64,000 bases of DNA, taken from an uncultured Clostridia bacterium. Its GTDB lineage: Bacteria > Bacillota > Clostridia > Oscillospirales > Ruminococcaceae. Where the stretch lies: the NCBI GenBank assembly GCA_947627985.1, contig CANQYD010000005.1, positions 1-64,000 on the forward strand. Direction: 5' to 3'. Below are positions 51,300 to 59,289 of the stretch, piece by piece. Every line of letters starts with the position of its first letter. Positions within the stretch are counted from its first letter, which is position 1. A program made the translations under genes and the position numbers. Under the pieces are notes generated by a model that did no database searches, had not been told where the DNA came from, and saw only the letters and a program-made list of their open reading frames with translations.

Positions 51300-52181
51300 T
51301 CACTCTCCGCTGCACTTGCATTTACACTCGCAATCTCCCGCAGGCTTGCAGATAATTTTGGTCTTTGAGGGATCGATCTTGTCCTTTTCGAGAATCAGTT
51401 CGCCGATGGATTCGCAGCTTATGCGACCCGAGGAGGGGTTGATAACGCTGTCCACGGAGCCGTCGATATCAGCCTCGACCGAGGAATATTCAAAGGCGAG
51501 GGTGGTATTTATCAGCTTGCAATTTTTCATAACGAGATTATCTATATAGCACATTCCCTGCAAGCTCTCGACTGTGCAGTTGATGAGCGTAAGATTTTTC
51601 GCGTTCCAGCCGAGGTACTCGCCGGAGATGAAGCTGTCGTAGACGGTGACGTTTTCGCTGTTCCAGAATGCGTCTTTTGAGAGGAGTTTTGAATTTCTCA
51701 CCGTTGCGTTTTTCACGCCGTCGAAGGAGTAATTTCCGTATAATGTCAGCCCCGCGACATTCATATCAGAGCAGTTCATCGCGAAATAATCTCCCCGGGC
51801 TTCGACCTGATTCAAAACCACACCGTCGCAGCTCCAAAGCGTTTCGGAAGCGTTGGGGAAGGAGGTATTCTCGATCTTCACATCTTTACATCTTCTGAAC
51901 CCCTTGGGCGCGTCGTAAGCGCAGTCGGAGAGGGTGACGTGATCGGTATACCAAATCCCGGCGCGAGCCATATCAAAGAAAAAGCAGCTTTGGCAGGAGA
52001 TATTTTCGCCGTACCAAAGTGGGTATTTCCACTTGAACATGGAGCCGATGAGTTCGATATTTTTGCTCTCTTTAAGAGGGGATTCGCCGTCGGTGAAGAT
52101 GGTGTCCGCGATCTTTAAATTCTCGCTCATAAAGAGCGCTCTTTCTCCGGTATAAAACTGTCTCCGGATAAGTTTTTGCAT
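51300..52181 (-). CDS. DUF3737 family beta-helix protein
   Basis: 293 aa. QFYTGERALFMSENLKIADT, DGESPLKESKNIELIGSMFK and WKYPLWYGENISCQSCFFFD are characteristic of DUF3737, a right-handed parallel beta-helix family of unknown function in gut Firmicutes. The C-terminus adds a cysteine-rich tail (CKPAGDCECKCKCSGE) suggestive of metal binding. AAAGGATGAC precedes ATG 52181. Confidence 0.88.
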   Translation of the reverse strand: MQKLIRRQFYTGERALFMSENLKIADTIFTDGESPLKESKNIELIGSMFKWKYPLWYGENISCQSCFFFDMARAGIWYTDHVTLSDCAYDAPKGFRRCKDVKIENTSFPNASETLWSCDGVVLNQVEARGDYFAMNCSDMNVAGLTLYGNYSFDGVKNATVRNSKLLSKDAFWNSENVTVYDSFISGEYLGWNAKNLTLINCTVESLQGMCYIDNLVMKNCKLINTTLAFEYSSVEADIDGSVDSVINPSSGRISCESIGELILEKDKIDPSKTKIICKPAGDCECKCKCSGE

Positions 52182-52215
52182 TCGAGGGTCATCCTTTCAA
52201 AGTCATATTACAGAT

Positions 52216-52243
52216 ATTATACTCCTTTTTCTGAAAAATGCAA
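52216..52243 (-). promoter_or_regulatory. Promoter of DUF3737-patB
   Basis: Minus strand TTGCAT (52243-52238), 16-nt spacer, TATAAT (52221-52216). Confidence 0.75.
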
Positions 52244-52466
52244 TAGTAAAAAATGCAAGATGAGAGATTTAAAATCGGGGGGGAGAAAGTTTAGGGCGGA
52301 TTTGTGAGGGGTGCGTGGGTAGGGGATAATGTTAAATATTTTTAGTTGATTGCTGTTTTGCCTTGCTTCGCAAGGCAACACAAGGGGGGAGAACCCTTTA
52401 TAAAAGGTTTCTCCCCCTAAGCCATCTCTCCTAAAACTAACGGAAGGTCTCTGCCACTGATTTTCA

Positions 52467-52925
52467 CTTTTCGGATCACATGTGGGGACAACCCCTGCCG
52501 GGTTTTCCCCAAGCCTCTTTCCCATTCACCCTCACCCCCAACCCCCTCTCCCAAGGGAGAGGGGGCATTCGAGCCTCGCTTCGCTCGGCTCCCGGGCGAC
52601 TTCGTCGCCGGTTTTTTTGGGGGGAACCCCCGGCGAGGGTTCCCCCATACCCCCCTCCGAATGTGGGGCACCCCTGCGGGGTTCCCCACACCCCTCCGGC
52701 TTCGGGCGACTTTGTCGCCCTCTTTTGAACGATAAAAGCAAAATGGACAGCTTTCGCTGTCCATTTTGCGGAGATTTCGCCCGTTGCGACGAGCGACTCG
52801 GGGGCTCTGCCCCCGAGACCCCCGCAAGCCCTTTAAAAAGGGCTTGATCCTAAACTTGACTTTTCTCTCACAAGGTCTGGTCCATAATCTATCTTCTACC
52901 CTCTAACCTCTAAACCCTAAAAGCC
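52467..52925 (-). repeat. R1 composite hairpin repeat, copy 7
   Basis: Minus strand, behind asnB: heptamer tract TTAGAGG, TTAGAGG, TAGAAGA (52896-52925), GAGAAAAGTCAAGTTTAGG core, AAGCCCTTTTTAAAGGGCTT, CGGGGGC-AGA-GCCCCCG, variable hairpin GCAAAATGGACAGC / GCTGTCCATTTTGC (52738-52769). Compared with copies 1 and 4 one A-T pair is flipped on both arms. The remaining 52245-52466 is AT-rich spacer without a gene. Confidence 0.82.
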
Positions 52926-53036
52926 CCCGCCTCTGTCATCTTCCCTCCGCCTTCTTCCCTCTAAACCCGCTGCCGGCGTCCCGAAAATCGGAACCACCGG
53001 CAGGCGTTCTGTAATGTATTTAAATACCTTAACAGC

Positions 53037-54614
53037 TCATTTACCGCTCTCACCGTAGTTTGAGAGCACTCTTGCCGACGGGTCGGAGACGTTGCAGCCC
53101 TCCCAATCCTTGTTCGGCATCCAAAAGTCCTTGATCATCTCGCCCTGTCCGGGGTAATATTTCTCAAAAATCTCCCGATACAAAAGCGATTCCTTGGTGA
53201 ACGGCTGGGCATGGGTGTACCTCTTTCTCAGACGCTCATACTCCTCATCACTGTAAAATCCTTCCGCATATTCCTTTAAATAGTCGACCATTGAATGACC
53301 GACGGCGTCGGAAAACGCGGCTTTTTCGCGGTATAAAATGTCGTGAGGAAGATAATCTCCGCCCTCAAAAGCCTTTCTCAAAAGGTATTTGCCCTTGTTG
53401 TACTTATTCATCTTGAGCTCGGGATTTATCGACATGACGTACGCGGCAAAATCGAGATCACCGAAAGGCACCCTCGCTTCAAGGGAGTTGACCGAAATGC
53501 ACCGATCAGCCCTCAGCACGTCGTACATATGCAGCTCCCGGACCCTCTTCTGAGCCTCTTTCTGGAATTCCTCGGCAGACGGCGCGAAGTCGGTATATTT
53601 ATATCCGAACAGCTCGTCCGAAATTTCGCCGGTGAGGATAACCCTGATGTCGGTGGTCTCATGTATCGCCTTGCAGACCAGATACATGCCGATGGAAGCT
53701 CTGATTGTCGTGATATCGAATGTCCCGAGGAGGTTGATGACCGGCTCAAGCGCGTTTACAACGTCCTCTTTGGAGATGATGACTTCCCTGTGATCCGAGC
53801 CGATGTACTCCGCCACCTGCCTTGCGTATTTGAGATCGATGGCGTCGCCCGACATACCGATGGAAAAGGTCTTTATCGGCTCTTTTGAAGCCCTCTGAGC
53901 GACTGCGCAGACAAGCGACGAATCAAGTCCGCCTGACAGAAGATATCCAACCTTCGCGTCCGCGACAAGCCTCTTCTCAATTCCTTTGACAAGAAGATCA
54001 TGGATTTTTTTGCAGGCTTCGTCTATGCCGTCATCGGAATATTTTTCGACTGCCGCGATGTCGCGATAACATATAAATTTCCCGTCTTTATAATAGTGAC
54101 CCGGGGGGAAGGGCATGATCCTATCGCAGATACCCACAAGATTTTTGGGCTCGGAAGCAAAGCAGATGGAGCCGTTTTCATCTTTGCCGTAATAGAGCGG
54201 TCGAATGCCGAAGGGATCGCGGGCTGCCACATATTCGCCGGTTCTGCCGTCGTAGATTATCAGCGCGAACTCGGCGTCGAGCATCTTAAACATATCCACC
54301 CCGTACTCAAACCAGAGCGGGAGGAGGATTTCGCAGTCGGAGCCGGATTTGAAGCTGTATTTTTCGGACAGCTTTTTCTTTATCGGTTCAAAGCCGTATA
54401 TCTCGCCGTTGCAGACGATAGCCGAGCCGTTAAGCTCAAAGGGCTGCATACCCTCTGGCGTAAGACCCATGATGGCGAGCCTATGAAATCCCAAAAGCCC
54501 TTTGCCGGTCTCTATGACCCTTGTGTCGTCGGGACCTCGGGATTTAGTACGCTGAAATCCGGCTCGGAAAAGCTTTTTATCTATCTCGCCGGTTATTCCT
54601 ATAATTGAGCACAT
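53037..54614 (-). CDS. asnB: Asparagine synthase (glutamine-hydrolysing)
   Basis: 525 aa. ATG 54614 gives the catalytic Cys2 (MCSIIGITGE) and has TGGAGG before it; in-frame codons upstream belong to the leader. Class II glutaminase domain (RGPDD, CNGEIYG, SGSDCE) is followed by the synthetase domain with PP-loop SGGLDSS (227-233). Makes asparagine from aspartate, glutamine and ATP. First of the nitrogen-assimilation genes that fill the rest of the window. Confidence 0.95.
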   Translation of the reverse strand: MCSIIGITGEIDKKLFRAGFQRTKSRGPDDTRVIETGKGLLGFHRLAIMGLTPEGMQPFELNGSAIVCNGEIYGFEPIKKKLSEKYSFKSGSDCEILLPLWFEYGVDMFKMLDAEFALIIYDGRTGEYVAARDPFGIRPLYYGKDENGSICFASEPKNLVGICDRIMPFPPGHYYKDGKFICYRDIAAVEKYSDDGIDEACKKIHDLLVKGIEKRLVADAKVGYLLSGGLDSSLVCAVAQRASKEPIKTFSIGMSGDAIDLKYARQVAEYIGSDHREVIISKEDVVNALEPVINLLGTFDITTIRASIGMYLVCKAIHETTDIRVILTGEISDELFGYKYTDFAPSAEEFQKEAQKRVRELHMYDVLRADRCISVNSLEARVPFGDLDFAAYVMSINPELKMNKYNKGKYLLRKAFEGGDYLPHDILYREKAAFSDAVGHSMVDYLKEYAEGFYSDEEYERLRKRYTHAQPFTKESLLYREIFEKYYPGQGEMIKDFWMPNKDWEGCNVSDPSARVLSNYGESGK

Positions 54615-54641
54615 ATTGCTGACCTCCAGTGTGTTTTTAAA

Positions 54642-54776
54642 AAAGAGTGATAAAACACAAAATTCGGAAGGAAGATATTTCCCTCTCAATTTCGGATTTT
54701 ATCGGGGCAGGGGAGCGGGGAGCTTTCCCCCGGGGAACGGGTTTTACCCGTCCCCCGGGGCACTCCATCACTCTTT
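54642..54776 (-). promoter_or_regulatory. Folded asnB leader, candidate transcription attenuator
   Basis: Read on the minus strand: AAAGAGTGAT (54776-54767) pairs with ATCACTCTTT (54651-54642), followed by a U-run. Inside lie a very stable hairpin (54760-54728; CCCCGGGG arms around ACGGGT/ACCCGT) and a second one (GAGGGAA/TTCCTTC). GATAAAA (54703-54697) can pair with TTTTATC (54655-54649), which overlaps the 3' arm of the closing stem, so two alternative folds compete. A TTATAAA box lies at 54781-54775. No T-box motif. Confidence 0.6.
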
Positions 54777-54804
54777 ATAACAGGAGAAGAAGGCTGATCA
54801 GACG

Positions 54805-54834
54805 ACAGAAATCAGAAGTCAGAAATCAGAAGCG
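54805..54834. repeat. Heptamer tract between amt and asnB
   Basis: ACAGAAATCAGAAGTCAGA and AATCAGAAG: about four TCAGAAG-like units just after the amt 3' end. Confidence 0.65.
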
Positions 54835-54856
54835 GAATTTCCGTCGTATTGTGGAT

Positions 54857-56581
54857 TTACTCCACGTCTTGGAGAGCGTCATAGCCCTCCTCGCCGGTTC
54901 TTACCTTGACGACGTTCTCTACATCATACACAAAAATCTTTCCGTCGCCGATATGTCCGGTATAAAGAACTTTCTTTGCGGTCTCGATGACCGTTCTGAC
55001 AGGGATTTTGGAGACTACGATATCAACCTGAACCTTGGGAAGAAGGTTAGTCTCAACGGGAACGCCGCGGTAATATTCCGGCTTGCCCTTCTGAGCGCCG
55101 AAGCCCATGACATGGGAAACGGTCATGCCGGTGATGCCGAGCTTAGACATTGCGTTCTTGAGAGCGTCAAACCTTGCTTCCTTGCAGATGATCTCGATCT
55201 TGGTGAATTTAGGCGTACCTTCGGGCACGAAGGAAGGCATTTTCTTGACCTCGACCGCTTCCGCCTCCGGGATATCTCCCGATACGACGGGAACATCGAC
55301 GTCGCCGTAGGTGACGAACTTGTCGACGGCGGGCATGAAGTCGGGATATGCGGACGGCAGACCGTGCTCGGGAATATCAAGACCCATAAGCTCTTCTTCG
55401 GCGGTGACTCTTAAGCCGTGGAACTTTTTAATGAGCGCGAAGAATATGCACATCATGACCGCGGCATACAAAGCTACGGAACCAAAGCCCAGAAGCTGAA
55501 TCCCAAGCTGCTTGAAGCTGCCGGTGTAGAAAAGACCCGAAAGACCTGCGGGCGCGTCGGGGTTCGCCAAAAGTCCGACCGCAACAGTACCCCAGATACC
55601 GTTAGCCATGTGAACGCCGACGGCGCCGACGGGATCGTCAATGTGAAGCTTCATATCGAGGACTTCGACGACGACAACGACCAAGATACCGGAGACGATA
55701 CCTACAACGCACGCGCCGATCCAGTCCATAGCGTCGCAGCCCGCGGTGATGCCGACAAGACCTGCAAGAGAGGCGTTAAGGCACATCGAGACATCGGGCT
55801 TGCCGTTTTTGACCCAGGTGTAGATCATGGTGGTGCAGGTCGCGACGGAAGGCGCAACGGTGGTGGTCAAGAAGATGGAGGCAAGCTCCGAAGGAGTGGT
55901 GGCGGCAGCGCCGTTGAAGCCGTACCAGCCGAGCCAGAGGATAAATACTCCGAGGGCGCCCAAAGTGATCGAGTGACCGGGGATAGCGTTTACCTTGATG
56001 ACCTTGCCGCTCTTGTCCCTGACATATTTGCCGATGCGGGGACCAAGGAAGATAGCGCCTATAAGAGCCGCAATACCGCCGACCATGTGGATCGCGCAGG
56101 AGCCGGCATAATCGTGGAAGCCGAGCTGCGAGAGCCAGCCGCCGCCCCAGATCCAGTGCGCCTCGATCGGATATACGATCAGCGAGATGACGCCGGAGTA
56201 GATGCAGTATGCCGAGAACTTTGTCCTCTCAGCCATAGCGCCGGAGACGATTGTCGCCGTGGTGGCGCAGAACACGAGGTTGAAGACGAATGTGGAAGCG
56301 CCTGTGAAGCCCTCTTCGGGGGAGGCGATGAAGTTTTTGAAGTTAGTGAAGAGGTCCATATTCGGAAGACCGATAAGACCGAAGAGCGTATCCTCGCCCA
56401 TCATGAGCGTGTAGCCCAAAAGCGAGAAGACGACGGTTCCGATGCAGAAGTCCATCAGGTTTTTCATGATGATGTTGCCGGCGTTTTTAGCCCTTGTGAA
56501 GCCGGTCTCAACCATCGCGAAGCCCGCCTGCATCCAGAAAACGAGTGCGGCGCCTATCAGGTACCAGAATTCAATAGTCAT
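54857..56581 (-). CDS. amt: Ammonium transporter fused to a PII signalling domain
   Basis: 574 aa. Residues 1 to about 400 are an Amt/Rh channel (FWMQAGFAMVETGFTRAKNA, AHWIWGGGWLSQLGFHDYAG, GSCAIHMVGGIAALIGAIFL). After a linker, residues 459-574 form a complete PII/GlnK domain: FTKIEIICKEARFDALKNAM, FGAQKGKPEYYRG, LPKVQVDIVV, TGHIGDGKIFVYDVENVVKV, RTGE. At the T-loop position where enteric PII has the uridylylated Tyr51, this protein has RGVPVETN, without Tyr. A covalent channel/regulator pair replaces the usual separate glnK gene; gating by ATP/ADP/2-oxoglutarate is likely. Confidence 0.95.
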   Translation of the reverse strand: MTIEFWYLIGAALVFWMQAGFAMVETGFTRAKNAGNIIMKNLMDFCIGTVVFSLLGYTLMMGEDTLFGLIGLPNMDLFTNFKNFIASPEEGFTGASTFVFNLVFCATTATIVSGAMAERTKFSAYCIYSGVISLIVYPIEAHWIWGGGWLSQLGFHDYAGSCAIHMVGGIAALIGAIFLGPRIGKYVRDKSGKVIKVNAIPGHSITLGALGVFILWLGWYGFNGAAATTPSELASIFLTTTVAPSVATCTTMIYTWVKNGKPDVSMCLNASLAGLVGITAGCDAMDWIGACVVGIVSGILVVVVVEVLDMKLHIDDPVGAVGVHMANGIWGTVAVGLLANPDAPAGLSGLFYTGSFKQLGIQLLGFGSVALYAAVMMCIFFALIKKFHGLRVTAEEELMGLDIPEHGLPSAYPDFMPAVDKFVTYGDVDVPVVSGDIPEAEAVEVKKMPSFVPEGTPKFTKIEIICKEARFDALKNAMSKLGITGMTVSHVMGFGAQKGKPEYYRGVPVETNLLPKVQVDIVVSKIPVRTVIETAKKVLYTGHIGDGKIFVYDVENVVKVRTGEEGYDALQDVE

Positions 56582-56660
56582 AAATTTTCACCTTTCTTTT
56601 GCTGAACTTAGTTAAGGTTAAGTATCTAAAGCTACGTTCCAGAGCCTGACCCCACCCTTT

Positions 56661-56738
56661 CAGAAGGCAGAAATCAGATATCAGACTGTCAGAGGAGCGC
56701 CTCTGATTTCCGACTTCTGACCTCTGACCTCTGATCGG
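56661..56738. repeat. Inverted heptamer tract between glnN and amt
   Basis: Units CAGAAGG, CAGAAAT, CAGATAT, CAGACTG run toward a central AGAGG-AGCG-CCTCT palindrome and then continue as the complementary CTGATTT, CTTCTGA, CCTCTGA units. It can form a long imperfect hairpin about 80 bases upstream of the amt start. Confidence 0.75.
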
Positions 56739-56792
56739 GCTTGCCCGCCATGGTCTCGCAGTATATAAACTTTTTAAGCTGCTTTTATCCTT

Positions 56793-58880
56793 TTAGCGAA
56801 CCCCGAAGAGGAGCTTGCCGTAGGTAGGATATCTCCAGTATTTCTCGTCGGTAAGAGCCTCTGCCTCGTCTGCGGGAGCTCTTAAGGCGTCCATAGCGGG
56901 GATGATCTCGTCGCGAATGAAGTAAGAAGCCTCGGTGACGTCGGCGATCTTCTTATATTCCGCAATTTTTGCGTCGAGAGCGTCGGTCTCGGCATTGATC
57001 TTCTCCAAGAGATCGGTGAGTTTTTCGGCGAGGGATTTTTCATACTTCGCTTCAATTCCGACCTCTTTCTTGTTCTTGACGGTTTTGACAAGAGCCGAAA
57101 CATAATCCTCGACAGCCGGCATGATCATCTTCTTGGACATATCCGACATCGTGAGAGCCTCGATATTTACGGTCTTGACGTAGTTTTCGAGCATGATCTC
57201 TGTCCTCGACTCAATTTCGGCTTTGGAGTAGACCTTGTGCGCGGTGAGCATATCGACATTTTTCTTGTCAAGAAGCTTAGGCATCGCGTCGGGAGTGGTC
57301 TTGAGGTTCATGAGCCCTCTCTTTTCGGCTTCCGCAATCCAGCTGTCGTCGTATCCGTTGCCGTTGAAGATGATCCTCTTATGCTCTTTGACGGTCTTTT
57401 TGATGACGTCGTGAAGCGCGGAGTTGAAATCGGAAGCGCCTTCGAGTTCATCTGCAAACTGCCTCAAAGACTCTGCAACGGCGGAGTTGAGCATGATGTT
57501 TGCGCAGGCGATGGAGTTTGAGGAGCCGAGCATACGGAACTCAAACTTATTTCCCGTAAATGCAAACGGCGAAGTGCGGTTACGGTCGGTATTGTCTCTT
57601 TGGAATCTCGGGAGGACGTGAACGCCGAGCTTCATCGTGGTCTTTTCGGAGCCGCCGTAGGGTTTATCCTCCTCGATAGCGTCCAAAACTGCCTGGAGCT
57701 CGTCGCCAAGGAACATGGACACGACAGCCGGAGGAGCCTCGTTGGCGCCGAGTCTGTGATCGTTACCGGCAGTGGCGACTGCAAGTCTAAGAAGGTCCTG
57801 ATAATCGTCTACAGCCTTGATGACGGCTACCAAGAAGAGCAGGAACTGCGCGTTCTCATAGGGCGTGTCGCCGGGGGAGAGGAGGTTTACGCCGGTGTCG
57901 GTCGCGATAGACCAGTTGTTGTGCTTGCCGGAACCGTTGACCCCGGCAAACGGCTTCTCATGCAGCAGGCAGACAAGACCGTGCTTGGCGGCGACTTTCT
58001 GCATGATCTCCATCGTGAGCTGGTTGTGATCGGTCGCGATGTTGGTGGTGGAATAGATGGGCGCGAGCTCATGCTGAGCGGGCGCGACTTCATTGTGCTC
58101 GGTCTTTGCAAGAATTCCAAGCTTCCAAAGCTCCTCGTTCAGCTCAGCCATATATGCCGCAACTCTCGGCTTGATGACGCCGAAGTAGTGATCGTCAAGC
58201 TCCTGACCCTTAGGAGGCAGGCAGCCGAAGAGCGTCCTTCCGGTGTAGATGAGGTCGGGTCTCTGATCGTAAAGAGCCTTATCTACAAGGAAGTATTCCT
58301 GCTCGGGTCCCACCGATGTCTTTACACACTTTACGTCGGTATTTCCGAAGAGTTTAAGTATTCTCATCGCCTGCTTGTTAAGTGCTTCCATCGAACGGAG
58401 CAGCGGGGTCTTTTTATCAAGAGCCTCACCGCCGTAGGAGCAGAAGGCGGTCGGAATGCAAAGCGTCTTACCCTTTATAAAAGCGTAGGAAGTCGGGTCC
58501 CAAGCGGTGTAACCCCTTGCTTCAAACGTCGCTCTTAAGCCTCCCGAGGGGAAGCTTGAAGCGTCCGGCTCGCCTTTGATGAGCTCTTTGCCGGAAAATT
58601 CCATAATCACCCTTCCGTCGGGAGCGGGGGAGATGAATGAGTCGTGTTTTTCGGCTGTGATGCCGGTCAGCGGCTGGAACCAGTGGGTGTAGTGAGTGGC
58701 GCCCTTGGAGACAGCCCAATCCTTCATGGCTTCGGCGACGGCATTGGCGACCGAAATGTCAAGCCTCGCGCCCTCGTCGATGGTCTTTTTTAAGGACCGA
58801 TAGACCGAGGCGGAGAGATTTGCCTTCATCACTCTGTCGTCGAATACGTTCGTGCCGAACAGCTCAGTTACTTCTGACAT
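56793..58880 (-). CDS. glnN: Glutamine synthetase type III
   Basis: 695 aa, the length of GSIII. Motifs: [73 protein letters not shown] and [20 protein letters not shown]. Condenses ammonium with glutamate using ATP. Forms dodecamers of a type common in Bacteroidetes and gut Clostridia. AAGGAGGAATTTTC precedes the ATG. Divergent from the glutamate synthase operon, with which it forms the GS-GOGAT cycle. Confidence 0.97.
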   Translation of the reverse strand: MSEVTELFGTNVFDDRVMKANLSASVYRSLKKTIDEGARLDISVANAVAEAMKDWAVSKGATHYTHWFQPLTGITAEKHDSFISPAPDGRVIMEFSGKELIKGEPDASSFPSGGLRATFEARGYTAWDPTSYAFIKGKTLCIPTAFCSYGGEALDKKTPLLRSMEALNKQAMRILKLFGNTDVKCVKTSVGPEQEYFLVDKALYDQRPDLIYTGRTLFGCLPPKGQELDDHYFGVIKPRVAAYMAELNEELWKLGILAKTEHNEVAPAQHELAPIYSTTNIATDHNQLTMEIMQKVAAKHGLVCLLHEKPFAGVNGSGKHNNWSIATDTGVNLLSPGDTPYENAQFLLFLVAVIKAVDDYQDLLRLAVATAGNDHRLGANEAPPAVVSMFLGDELQAVLDAIEEDKPYGGSEKTTMKLGVHVLPRFQRDNTDRNRTSPFAFTGNKFEFRMLGSSNSIACANIMLNSAVAESLRQFADELEGASDFNSALHDVIKKTVKEHKRIIFNGNGYDDSWIAEAEKRGLMNLKTTPDAMPKLLDKKNVDMLTAHKVYSKAEIESRTEIMLENYVKTVNIEALTMSDMSKKMIMPAVEDYVSALVKTVKNKKEVGIEAKYEKSLAEKLTDLLEKINAETDALDAKIAEYKKIADVTEASYFIRDEIIPAMDALRAPADEAEALTDEKYWRYPTYGKLLFGVR

Positions 58881-58930
58881 GAAAATTCCTCCTTGAAATA
58901 AAGCAGTGTATTAGGTGGATAAATAAGGAA

Positions 58931-58970
58931 AAAGCGCCTTTACGGGTATAACACCCATAAAGACGCCTTT
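58931..58970 (-). promoter_or_regulatory. Leader hairpin of glnN, candidate attenuator
   Basis: Minus strand: AAAGGCGTCTTTATGGGT pairs with ACCCGTAAAGGCGCTTT over about 18 bp (loop GTTAT, a few G-U pairs), then T's (GCTTTTTCC). It starts about 15 bases after the predicted transcription start and 50 bases before the glnN start. Positioned and built like a terminator in the 5' UTR; ANTAR-type antitermination is known for nitrogen genes in Clostridia and is one possible control, not demonstrated. Confidence 0.65.
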
Positions 58971-58986
58971 GCCTTCATCGCGTTAA

Positions 58987-59015
58987 AGAATATCACACTT
59001 TTGCGGATTTGTCAA
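58987..59015 (-). promoter_or_regulatory. Promoter of glnN
   Basis: Minus strand TTGACA (59015-59010), 17-nt spacer, TATTCT (58992-58987). Confidence 0.85.
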
Positions 59016-59129
59016 CCCCCAAATTGCAAAAAATCCTGAAAATTTTAAGTTTTTGCATTTTTCATAAATAATTTTGCAGGACGCGCTCAAATTTCTTTCA
59101 TTTTTACAAAAGAAAATTTTTTAAAAGCC

Positions 59130-59158
59130 TTGACAAGACAGGGTACATATGATAAAAT
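59130..59158 (+). promoter_or_regulatory. Promoter of the glutamate synthase operon
   Basis: TTGACA (59130-59135), 17-nt spacer, TAAAAT (59153-59158). Confidence 0.85.
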
Positions 59159-59195
59159 AAACGAGGTATTCAGGTCACTGAACACTCTTTATAAC

Positions 59196-59273
59196 AATGA
59201 GCAACGGCGTTCATTCCTTATTATAAAAAGGGGGATTTATCCTCTTTTTTACGGAATGCGCGCTCATTTTTTT
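59196..59273 (+). promoter_or_regulatory. Nested leader hairpin of glutamate synthase operon
   Basis: AATGAGC (59196-59202) pairs with GCTCATT (59262-59268); GCG and CATTCC (59207-59217) with GGAATG and CGC (59253-59261); the tip is AAAAAGGGGGA-TTTA-TCCTCTTTTT (59225-59249). TTTTT follows the closing arm, and the ribosome binding site GGAAAGG comes next. A candidate terminator/attenuator like those of glnN and asnB. Confidence 0.65.
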
Positions 59274-59289
59274 GGAAAGGAATGGTCTT

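Noticed and set aside
54615..54780. T-box riboswitch for asnB
   Set aside because: asnB genes in Clostridia often have T-boxes, but no AGGGTGGNACCGCG antiterminator or specifier/AG-bulge stem was found; the leader folds differently.
55418..56605. A 395-residue open frame antisense to amt
   Set aside because: Asp/Gly/Val-rich shadow frame; the opposite strand is an unambiguous Amt-PII fusion.
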